NCBI GenBank assembly: GCA_030544215.1 | Contig: JARZZO010000016.1 | Location: 41,376,001 to 41,440,000, forward strand | Source: Zantedeschia hybrid cultivar | Lineage: Eukaryota; Streptophyta; Magnoliopsida; Alismatales; Araceae | DNA length: 64,000 nucleotides | Direction: 5' to 3' | In this document: positions 33,719-44,050 of the stretch, in pieces | Layout of the letters: each line of letters opens with the position of its first letter | Numbering within the stretch: the first letter of the stretch is position 1 | The notes under the pieces: generated by a model | What the model saw: only the letters and a program-made list of their open reading frames with translations | The model's database searches: none | Told to the model about the DNA's origin: nothing | Made by a program: the position numbers and the translations under genes

Positions 33719-36700
33719 TGTCACGCCCCGGCCCGATAATCCATAATATACAAGATAATTACAGAGATTGCCAACGCGCAATAGGGGGAAAAGACCACTC
33801 AGAATAAATAATTTGGAGGATACTATGTTTCAAATGGAAGTGTAGTATAAAAATTTGTAAGAGAAATCTAAATACTAAGGAAGTTACACCATTCACAACA
33901 TTATACCAAAGCGTTGCATAGTAGATTATCATTTTTACATGCCAGGATCTTCATTGTACATTCCAATAAAAACAAAAGCATAAGTATATACATGGTCCAA
34001 TCCTCTAGGTTCGCCTAAAAAGAGATGTCGTCTTATGCAAATCCTAAGTGACCCCACCTCAAGTTCACTCTGCTTCTCCTTCTGTCCGATCACATAAAAA
34101 GTAGGTGTGAGTAACAAAGAAATGGTAACTCAGTAGGCAGATGAGGCTACCTTCATAAGAATTTGCCATCCAAATAATTGAAGCAGAATATGTACATTTG
34201 CATAAGAACATTAAACCTAACTTAAAACAAAACAATCACATAATACATATGTGCATTAGAATTGTATGCCAATAAGGAAATTGAAATGCATGATTCATAA
34301 TATCATACTAACTCTGAATCAAAGCTACACAAGCTTGTCAATATATGAACATGGCCAGAATACAAAATAGAAGACAGAACTTAAGATTATTAAGTTGATT
34401 TACTGAAATGACATATAAATTGCAAGATATAAAATTTGTCTTTCAGGCCATAGGTTCTCATTTATTATAGAGGTGCCCGGACACACATCTAACCGCCACT
34501 ATGAGCCAGAAACAAAACACAGAAACTGAGCTCCTAGGCACATACAGAACTAAGTCATGGGCGTAGAGCTACCTCGAGGGTCGTCACCTCACCTTAACAA
34601 AGGATTTCTACCTGCGGTCCCCAGGTAACAGAGCTAATGGGTTCTGGAGGTGGCTCACACCTTTTTAGGTGTAGCACGCAGCCCATAATAAATGGGTCTT
34701 GGTGGGGATGTTATCACCATTTCCCCATAACAATACTCATTTAGCGGCTATGTCTGATCGGCAAGATTTATTAACATTATGAGAACAAACTTAATATTTA
34801 TGTAGCTACAACAACATATACATAAGAAAATGACTAACCACTTTAGAGATTTTGTTTTCAGAAATTCATAAACTAAGAATGCCTTGAAATCATAATTAAA
34901 AAGTTAAATAAATCGTGTTCTAAGATGAATTTAAATACAACTTGTTATAAGCTCAGACAACACATATAAGTAAATCACAAATCTCCTACATAAGTAATAT
35001 GTCCACATTTAAAACACTTATTTTATTAACATAGAAAAGTACTTCCAAATATCTTGAAACTTTCTCATATTATACTAATTCACATTAGGTACATCTTGTA
35101 AAAATTTGGGCTCAAATAGTTTTCCATAAAGATAGCAGAAAATCAAACATCAGGGTACTATCCCTGAGTTACTGAAATGTCAGAGTGGAGTATGAACCAT
35201 GTTACACATATCAGGAACCAATATCATATGAACATTAAAATTTTTGAAACTTTTTATAGAGATATATAATAATGAAACTATTATGTAATAAAAATTTTAG
35301 ATCATTTTGTAAAACATAAAAATTACTAAAATGCACGTTCTAACATGCTATCAAATGAAATCTGAAAACTATATCTACAAATTATACCATATTACCCGAC
35401 ATGGAAGCATCACCATAAGAATATATAAATTCATAAAACTTTTTCTGAAAATATATATTAGTATGAGTGTTATTCTTAAGAATTTCAGATTATTTTGTGA
35501 AATATGTAAATTACTAAAATTCACGTTCTAACATTCTATCAAATGAAGTCCGAAAACTATATCTACAAATTATATCATGTTTCCTGACATGAAAGCATCA
35601 TCATATGAACATCAAAATTCATAAAACATTTTTTGAAGATTTACACTAGTATGAATATTAGGTCATAAAAATTTCAAATTATTTTGTAAAACATATAAAT
35701 CACTAAAATTCATGTTCTAACATGCTATCAAATGAACTCAGAAAACTGTATCTGAAAATCACAGTCCTTTTCATGACCTAGAAGTATTACCATATGAATA
35801 TGAAAATTTATGCAAAATTTTTTGGAGATGTCTAATCATGTCATAGTTATATCATAAAAATTTCATAAGTTTTCTATACAAAATAAAATCATAAAACTTT
35901 GAAGGTTACCCCTACTGTCATAAGAGTTACAGAAAAATCTGGATTGCAGAAATTTAACTTCTACTATGCTTAATATATTCTAAGATTTTAAAATTTTAAG
36001 TCCCTACATCATTCAACTATTTCACACTTAATAACTTCACAAGAACATATAATTTGAAGATATAAAACATATATATTATAGATTTATTTATTTCTTATGA
36101 TTAACTAAGCTAAACTCTTATGAAACTAGCACCCATGCAACCTACCTTCTTCAAGAACACCAAGAACACTTCAAGAATGGCCTCCCAAATCCTTCCCTTG
36201 TTGCTCCCACGTTTTGGTGCAGAGAATATGCCAAACTAAGGCCAAAACCCAAGTTAAGGTCCCTTAAATAGGATGGGTTTAGTTAGTTTTACCATGGTTA
36301 CTTAAATGACTTTAAAATTTATTAATTCTAACTATCCAAGTTACATTAACTTAACCATCTCACTAACACTAACTATGGTTAATACTAACTTTGACCAACC
36401 CACTAACTTTAACCAAGGTTAAACTAACTTAACTATTCCACTAAGTTTAACTAAGGTTAATACTAATTATGACCACCCTACTATCTAATATAATACTAAT
36501 ATTTCTAAGATAAGCACTAATTAATAGATAAATTTCTGACCATAGGTTTTAGTTTTATACTATATGAAATAATTATTCATCAAATGGTCATCCTACTTTT
36601 AATAAGTACATGCTTACCCTTAATCTCCAATTAATCATTCTAATCTAAATCCGATTATAATTTACACTAAGTTTTCTATCACAATTGATCATATATAATT

Positions 36701-36823
36701 ATTTTATAGGATTTAACCAACCAAATTTAATCTTTGTACATATCTTAACTTACATAATGTATTAGCTCACAATTAATTAATAGCATAATTATGCTAATTA
36801 CATGCTAATAATCGAATGTTACA
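33719..36823 (-). mobile_element. Solo Ty3-type LTR (3105 bp) in an intron, CCTTT target duplication
   Basis: The + left end is TGTCACGCCCCGG and the right end ATGTTACA. CCTTT at 33714-33718 recurs at 36824-36828. Copy 1 of the host gene has the uninterrupted intron (about 7680-7660 on -), which proves the insertion point. Orientation is taken as - because LTRs commonly end GGGGCGTGACA. It has no coding content; short open frames inside are not genes. Confidence 0.85.
35190..35860. repeat. 189-bp tandem repeat inside the solo LTR
   Basis: The block containing ACGTTCTAACATGCTATC recurs at 35333, 35522 and 35711, a constant 189-bp step, with a partial unit before it. About three and a half units are present. 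Confidence 0.8.
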
Positions 36824-37507
36824 CCTTTTTGTTATAGCATGCTGCTTACACCCACGCAGCTACTCCTTCTGTTCCTGCTGGCACTTCATCTTCTACTATC
36901 CATGAGGCCGCCATGGCTGACTTGCGGAACCAGTTGGCCATAGCCATTCGTCGAGCTACTCAGGCTGAGGAGGATGCTGCTGCTCGGATAAATCTTCAAC
37001 TTGCTTCTTTCATCTTGTCTTTTGCTTGCTTGATTAGCTGGCTGACAATGTCTTCTACTGTAGGTCCAAGAGCTTTGTGTGGCTCTTGGAGAGAGAGATG
37101 CTGAGCTGGCACAGGCCCGTGGTTCAGCAGCCCGGGTTGCTGAGCTGGAGGAGTAGTTGGCGAGGCTCTCCACCGGTGATCTTCCTCGCAAGCTTGCACG
37201 ACTCCAGGTTCGACTGGAGATCTTGACTGAGGAGAGGGATCGCGACTAGTCCTTATTGGAGAGTCTCCAAGGCCGGCTATCAGTGGCGGAGCACGAGCAC
37301 CAGAGTATAGAGGCTCGATACCAGCGTGCGTGGCAGCGGACGTTGGATCGAGGATAGGCGAGTGCTTTCACCACCAGTATAGAAGTATCCTCTGGCCAGG
37401 CTGGGCCAAGCATCATGGGACCACCACCGCCACCAACTCGTGGGCCAGACGTCCAGGACGAGGCACAGAGCCAGTTGGACGAGGGCGCGAGGAAGAGTCA
37501 GCCGTGA

Positions 37508-38319
37508 TGGCTGCCATCATGTACTTTTCTTTTCATTTTGAAGTCCTGCAGATGGACTTTCATCTTGTACACAAACTCTTCTGATATATGAATAGAGTTT
37601 CTTGAGTTGCCTTTATACTTTTCTCTATTAGCTTTCTCTTCACATCTGCACGCGGCTTGAACAAACAAATTAAATATTTGTTGCCCCTTACCCAGTTTAG
37701 TAACCGGCTACTTGATCCTATCCTTGGTAGAAGGGTCAAGAGGCGAAGCCTTTATTTAATGAAAGGCAAATAAAGATAATTAAAGGGAAGTAAAATGCAA
37801 CATACAAGCATGCAAATGCTCACTGAAAATAAAAAAGATGCAACACACCTGATGTGACAAGCAAATACTAATTGAAATATTTTTGTTTTGCAATTGCATT
37901 TTTAGAAATATCTAATTTTTTGGGGGTTTTGCCATATTCAATTTTTTTGTGATTTTACAATATTCAATTTTTTTTGTAGTTTTGCAATATTCAATTTTTT
38001 TTGTAGTTTTGAAATATTCAATTTTTTTTTGTGATTTTGTTGCAATATTTGACTAATCTAAAGACCAGTATGGTACTTGGATCAAAAGAGTATATTCATT
38101 TGTTAACTTAATTCCCAGATCATTCTTTAATAGCATAATCTAGATTCATTGTGCTTGAAATATGTTCGTAATCGTGATCCCATTCGATGGTCCGACCCTT
38201 AGTCAACGTCGGTCGTTCCTCAAATTTGGAGTACACCTCTTTAGAATGAAGGGAAGAATTGGTCTAGATAGCCCGCGAGAGGATACCGGAGACTCAGAAA
38301 GATGTCCTTCCTTTCCTAT
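37508..38319 (-). other. 3' non-coding region of element A copy 2, first part
   Basis: This is homologous in reverse to 6050-6983 of copy 1. It contains the inverted minisatellite at about 37905-38045 (TTGCAATATTCAATTTTTTT units). It ends at 38319 where element B is inserted and continues at 60770. No gene is seen; the frame at 38162-38350 is conserved non-coding sequence running into element B. Confidence 0.7.
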
Positions 38320-39055
38320 TGATGGGGGAGAATCCGATTCGGCCCATTAAAACAGCCCAAACGCTGGGATCAGCCCAACAGCAGTAGCAGTAGAGGCCCA
38401 CTGGCAGCCTTCGGCCCGTTAGCGGTCCAGCAGCCTTCGGCCCAACTGCAACCCAGTGGTCCTCGGCCCATCAGCGGCCCAGCAGCCTTCGGCCCATCAG
38501 CCGCCCAGCGGCCCTCGGCCCAGTAGGCTTCAGCCCACTAAGCGGCATCCGGCCCAACAACGCCCCCCCCGCCCCTTCGGCCCAGTAGCTGTATCCGGCC
38601 CACTCCGGTGGGAGGGTTAGGCGCTATGGCGGTTTATCAGTAAACCAAAACATAGTCCTATATCGGTTGCCACCACTAAGCAACTTCTATCCTCCGCTAT
38701 AAATACACGGCTATTTATTACCAAAGGTATGTCTTCTGGACCAAGGACAACAGTCCAAAAGCATTAAAGCTACCTCTTCTTCCTTCCCTTCTGAATCGAA
38801 TCTTCTTCAGAAGCTAACTTACCCGTCAAAGGGGGTTCCTTTGGGCCGAAGCCCGGGACTCCTACTGACCGGTTCTTCTTCTTCTTCCTCCTTCTGCAGG
38901 GGCTTCGGTTTGAATCTTCGCCGACCTCTCCGAGTCAGTCTCAGCCGCCGATCTCGGGTTTTCTCCTCCCGGTCTCGACGCCTTTCGCAGGCTGGTCCGC
39001 CTCGGCCGAAGTAGTCTCAGCTTCGCTCCGAGCGAGCCTTCACCCGGGTACCTCT
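38320..39055 (+). mobile_element. 5' LTR of element B, first part
   Basis: It matches 57187-57712 plus the start of 60429-60769. By eye about ten differences occur in the first 200 bp, mostly C/T or G/A. The U3 carries more than a dozen GGCCCA-type motifs at 38341-38600. The LTR is interrupted after 39055 by the copia element and resumes at 47794. Confidence 0.95.
38698..38705 (+). promoter_or_regulatory. TATA box of element B LTR
   Basis: TATAAATA, with the GGCCCA array 100-360 bp upstream. The same box is at 57567-57574 in the 3' LTR. Confidence 0.7.
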
Positions 39056-40607
39056 TGTTGGGATCGCTGTGTCAGGATCCGATCCTAAAACGCAGCGGAA
39101 TAAAATTTTCGGGACCGGATCTATCCCATTTCGGTCGTTAAAATAAAACCGGTGTAAATCAAATTTACCTTGCGCGGATTCGCATCCGCGTCCGTTTTTC
39201 AGTTCCGTCGGAGCGATGGCACAAGTCGCGCAGATGGCCAACCACTAGCAGTATCCACGCAGTTCTCCACGCGATGGATCGTCCTCGCTTCCTCGCTCGC
39301 TGCGGTGTTCGAAGATCCCGTCTGACTGCGCGTAATCCGCCGCGACATGCGGATTCAGAATCCCCGTCGAACGGAAGGTGGAGCAGTTGGGAACCGCACG
39401 CCCAGAAGAGAGAGAAAGTGGGGAAGAACGAATGACGGCAAGGTCAGGGTTGCTGGCCCCGGACGTAGAATCCGTTCTTTTATAAGAAGTCAGTTTGCGA
39501 TTTTTCATAAAAACCCACACTTATCCGAAATCCTGTCGGATTATCCATCGACTTGAAAACCATTTGCGTGTGACCCTCTAGGCCCAAGTACCAGTCCAGT
39601 TAGTAGCCCATTAAGTCCAGTAACCCTTTACTGACCCACTGACTTAATTAATATCCTTATATTCAATCAATCAGCCGAATTTAATGTCCCACAATAAATT
39701 CGGACGGACTGCCGATCACGTTGGATGCCAAGCAACATCGCGTGATCCTAGATGGCACTGGGGTTATCGCAACCCTCTATTGGAACCTTTCTGTCATCGG
39801 TTAGCGCGCAGATATAATCCTTCATCCGTGCAATGTTCCCGAATCGACCTAGGGCGTGGTTTACTCTTAAACCCTATTTGGTCAATTCACTTGAATCAGA
39901 TGCCGCTAATCTGAATCCGATAACTCCTTATCGATTACAGAGTCCGCCCTGGCCAGGGACTTTAAGTGCATCATTCCCGGAACATTCTCTCTCAAACTAC
40001 CGAGAGCGGATGATCCCGTATTGAACACACAATTACCTTCGAGGGCATTTCCCTGAACCCGATCGCTTGATTTATTGATAACCCATGGTTAGGGATTCGT
40101 TCGTCAAGCTCAAAGCTCAGAAACCTACCAACAAGATATCTTTGGAGTCTCAGGTCCAAGGATCATCCACGCAACCGTGACAAATGAATCAAGCTGGTTA
40201 ACAATGAGGTGATTACCATCCAGCGATTCATAGTCGGATCAGTTCAGTGAACTCATTCACCAATGAGCACCTATAGGTTCAGCATAGTGTCTCCACACAA
40301 GTGACTTATCGGATCAGTCACCCTCATCATATGAGCTGAAGTAACCTATACTAGTCTATCCGGATGTTCGATGTCCTATCTCAAACATCCTATGATTAGG
40401 AACAATTAAGAACATGTGTTTATAAGTCTTCGGTCCCGTAATTATGATCTCATCATAATCCGAAGACTATTGCACATGTTCATGGACTTCATCGTGATAC
40501 GATAAACACTGATCGAATTAATTACACACAATAAATTATTGTCATTTATTAATAATCTGAATAAGTACACAATATCGGATTGGCTTTGAGACCATCTAAT
40601 ACTAACA
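39056..40607 (-). mobile_element. 3' LTR of the copia element
   Basis: It runs TGTTGGGATCG...ACTAACA on + and is the partner of 46242-47793. The internal purine tract is at about 40608-40622 (TCTCCCACTTGGA on +). Confidence 0.9.
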
Positions 40608-41030
40608 ATCTCCCACTTGGACTAAAGCCAATCACTTTTATACAGAATACCCATATTCTCTAAGTGACACTCAAAAACATTTTGAGACAAAGGATTTGTA
40701 AGTGGATCTGCTATATTGTCGGCTGAGGGAACTATTTCCACCTCGACATCTCCTCGAGCTATAATCTCTCTGATCAGAATAAGTACACAATATCGGATTA
40801 TTAATAATCTGAATAAGTACACAATATCGGATTGGCTTTGAGACCATCTAATACTAACAATCTCCCACTTGGACTAAAGCCAATCACTTTTATACAGAAT
40901 ACCCATATTCTCTAAGTGACACTCAAAAACATTTTGAGACAAAGGATTTGTAAGTGGATCTGCTATATTGTCGGCTGAGGGAACTATTTCCACCACGACA
41001 TCTCCTCGAGCTATAATCTCTCTGATCAGA
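40546..41030. repeat. 252-bp-step duplication across the pol end, purine tract and LTR edge
   Basis: 40546-40778 and 40798-41030 are near-identical (233 bp). Each contains the pol C-terminus, the purine tract and the first LTR bases (ACTAACA at 40607 and 40859). The 19-bp link between them is itself a piece of LTR edge. The element therefore has two purine-tract/LTR junctions in tandem. Confidence 0.9.
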
Positions 41031-42736
41031 TGAAAGCGCCGCAGAATGTGCTTCGACTTCTGATGAGACCTCGGCTCTTTCGCATGAGCAATCGCCCCAT
41101 TGTTGTCACACAGCAGTGGGACAGGACCAGATATGCTTTCCACCACACCAAGATCGCCGATGAATTTCTTCATCCATACAGCTTCCTTGGCGGCTTCAGC
41201 AGCAGCAATATACTCGGCTTCCGTTGTCGAATCAGCAGTGGTTTCCTGCTTGGAACTTTTCCAGCTCACTGCTCCCCCGTTGAGTGTGAAAATAAAACCT
41301 GATGTTGACTTGCTGTCGTCATGATCAGACTGAAAACTCGAGTCAGTGTATCCTTGCAGCTTTAAGTCTCCTCCTCCATAGACTAGAAATAGATCCTTAG
41401 TCCTTCTCAAGTACTTAAGGATGAATTTCACAGCCTTCTAGTGTTCATCACCTGGATCTGCCTGATGCCTGCTCGTAACACTTAGAGCATATGCTACATC
41501 AGGTCTGGTACATAGCATGGCATACATGATGGACCCTATGGCAGAAGCATAGGGGACTTTATCCATCACAGCCCTCTCTTCAGGTGTCTTGGGAGATTGA
41601 CCTTTAGAGAGTGAAATTCCATGTCTCATCGATATGAGACCTCTCTTGGAATTTTCCATACCAAACCTTTTGACAATGGTTTCTATGTACATGGATTGGG
41701 TTAAAGCTAGCATCTTCTTTGATCTATCTCTATAGATCCGTATTCCCAATACGTAAGATGCTTCTCACAAATCCTTCATGGAGAAGTTCTTTGACAGCCA
41801 TATCTTTACAGATAACATCATTCCTACATCATTCCCAATGAGTAGGATGTCGTCAACGTAAAGAACCAGAAATGTGATTGCGCTCCCACTGTTTTTCTTG
41901 TATACACAGGGCTCATCTTCATTCTTAATGAAGCCATAAGATTTGATCGCCTCATCAAATCTTATGTTCCAGCTTCGGGAAGCTTGCTTTAGTCCATAAA
42001 TAGACCTCTGCAACTTGCATACCATGTCTGGAGATTCTTTGGATATGAATCTTTCTGGTTGTATCATATACACCTCCTCCTCAAGGTTTCCATTGAGGAA
42101 GGCAGTCTTCACATCCATCTGCCAGATTTCATAATCATGGTAGGCAGCAATGGCGAGAAGAATTCTGATAGACTTAATCATAGCAACGGGTGAGAAGGTT
42201 TCGTCATAGTCAACACCTTGTCTTTGACGATAGCCTTTCGCCACTAATCTTGCTTTTTAAGTCTCAATACGTCCATCTGCACCGATCTTTCTTTTAAAGA
42301 TCTATTTGCAGCCGATAGGTACTAATCCATCGGGTAAATCTACCAAGTTCCAAACTTGGTTGATGTATATGGACTGTATTTCAGAATTCATGGCTTCCCG
42401 CCATTTCCCGGCCTCTGGACTTTCAATGACCTCCTGGTAAGTCTTAGGATCATCATCCTCATTATAGAGTATCATTGAACCATCCAAATTAATATGTCCC
42501 ACATATCTTTCTGGTGGTTTAGGTACTCTTTCAGACCTACGAGGTTCCTGTGTGTCATTTTGAACAGGTTCAGAAACTGACGGTTCATCTAATGAACCAT
42601 TGCCAGTTTGTGGGTCTGGAACTTCTTCTAGAATTACTTTACTCCCACTGTCCTTCTGCATATGATTCATAATCAAATGGATCCAAATATCCATCTTTAT
42701 GCAACCTTTGGAGTCTATTTTCACCAATGTGTCCAA
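40874..42736 (-). pseudogene. Copia reverse transcriptase and RNase H
   Basis: Transcribed on - from the right. After a hydrophilic linker (RRSERVPKPPERY), RT reads WQMDVKTAFLNG, CKLQRSIYGLKQASRSW and the catalytic LYVDDILLIGND (about 41870-41840). RNase H follows with GYTDSSFQSD, STTEAEYIAAAEAAKE and NNGAIAHAKEPRSHQKSKHI. In-frame stops lie near 42284, 42258, 41765 and 41438; two stand where Trp is expected (TGG to TAG). The C-terminal 60 codons are duplicated at 40622-40800. The sequence is typical of the Tork/Angela side of copia, which I infer from motifs only. Confidence 0.85.
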
Positions 42737-44050
42737 GCCTACAATGCCACAAGTAGGCTTTGTTCATTTCATACTTACTTCTTTTAATTGAAGAACCGAT
42801 ATGTAAATTATCGTGAGACACATTCAATAGATACAATCCATTGGACAAAATAGCAGAAGCTATTAATTTATTTCCGAAAAAATTGAACAACTATTGTTCC
42901 CAAAATTTAAATTGTATCCAATTCTATCTAAACATGAAATAGAAATGATGTTCCTTATTATGCTAGGTACATAATAACATTCATCTAATAAAAATGTGTC
43001 TCCGGATGGTAGCTTGAGCTTCACTGTCCCCACAGCGATCGCCGCAACTATTGCGCCGTCACCTAGCCTTAACTCCACCTCGCCGGTCCTCAGCTTACGC
43101 CTTCTTATCAATGCCTGCACAGAATTGCAGATATGAGATACACATCCAGTATCTAATACCCATGATGTACAATCTCTTATTGACAAGTTTACATCTATCA
43201 TATAGATACCTGAAGCGTCCTGCTGCTTCACAGTTCCTTGAGCCTTGTCCTTGAGGTATTCTTTGCAATTCCTCTTCCAATGCCCTTTCTGGTGACAGTA
43301 GAAGCAATCACCTTTCTCATTACTTTTACCCTTGTCTTTCTTGGTGACCTTTGCCTTTCTCTGAACCTTGTTCTTATTCTTTCGAAAAGCTTGGACTGCA
43401 AGTCTTTTTCTGTTGGTCTTACCACCCATTAGGACTTGGGGTTTATCCTTCACAAGGTTCCCCTCAGCAGTTTTCAACATGTTCAGCAGTTTAGCTAAGG
43501 TGGCCTGGATCTTGTTCATGTTAAAATTAACGATGAACTGAGCATATGATGGTGGAAGTGAAGACAACACGAGGTCTATGTGCATCTCCTTGGGAAGTGT
43601 AATCCCAAGAGCATCCAGCCTCTCTACCCACTCAATCATCTTTAGCACGTGATTCTGTACTGAAGTTCCCTCTGCCATCTGAGCTTTGAACAGATTCTTC
43701 GATATCTCATATTGTTCGATTCTGCTCTGCTCACCAAATAGCTCCTTCAAATGGAGCATGATGGATCTAACATCCATCTCTTCATGTTGCCTCTGCAACT
43801 CATTGCTCATAGAGGCTAACATGTAGCATTGGGCCATGGTGGAATCTTCTTTCCATTTTTCATACGCTATCATTTCCTCCTCTTGAGCATCTAATGCTGG
43901 TTCAGCATGAGGTTCATTATCCAAGACCTAGGCAATCTGCTCAGATCTGAGGACTATCTTCAGGTTTCTGAGCCAGTCTGAGTAATTGGTGCCTGTCAAA
44001 CGGTTGGCATCAAGTATGCCTCACAACGGGTTATGGTGCGACATTCTCGC
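42655..44050 (-). pseudogene. Copia gag, protease and pre-integrase region, with the integrase core deleted
   Basis: Gag (UBN2-type) is open from 43924 and extends upstream to about 44050 across one stop near 43930. The nucleic-acid-binding knuckle CFYCHQKGHWKRNC is at about 43300. Protease shows WVLDTGCVSHICN (DTG site, about 43160). The pre-integrase domain WHCRLGHIGENRLQRLHKDG follows in the next frame. It then stops after DPFDYESY at about 42655, and the following sequence (KDSGSKVILEE) belongs beyond the integrase. The whole integrase core, several hundred codons, is therefore missing at one junction. Confidence 0.85.

Larger units (their letters stand above)
31875..37507 (+). pseudogene. 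Antisense gene 2 of element A: PMD / coiled-coil gene, copy 2 (spliced)
   Basis: ATG at 31875 (CCCATGGAA) opens exon 1 (31875-32093, acidic). Exon 2 (32285-33006) encodes the PMD domain: PFWIDLVLLQVLRERW, PSLEDVCRITGLRVDG and EYAWGAALLTHLF. Then come 33108-33269, 33531-33623, 36838-36987 and 37064-37507. Donors are GTAAAC, GTATTT, GTAAGT and GTAAGT; acceptors are TTGCAG, ATGCAG, ATGCAG and TTATAG. All visible exon joins are phase 0. The donor after 36987 is mutated to AT (copy 1 keeps GT). The last exon is a coiled coil (LGERDAELAQ) with a Gly/Pro-rich tail. Breaks: stops in exons 2, 33531-33623 and 37064-37507, a 1-nt shift near 32700-32727, loss of the exon present in copy 1 at 8320-7953, and a 3.1 kb solo LTR in an intron. 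Confidence 0.75.
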
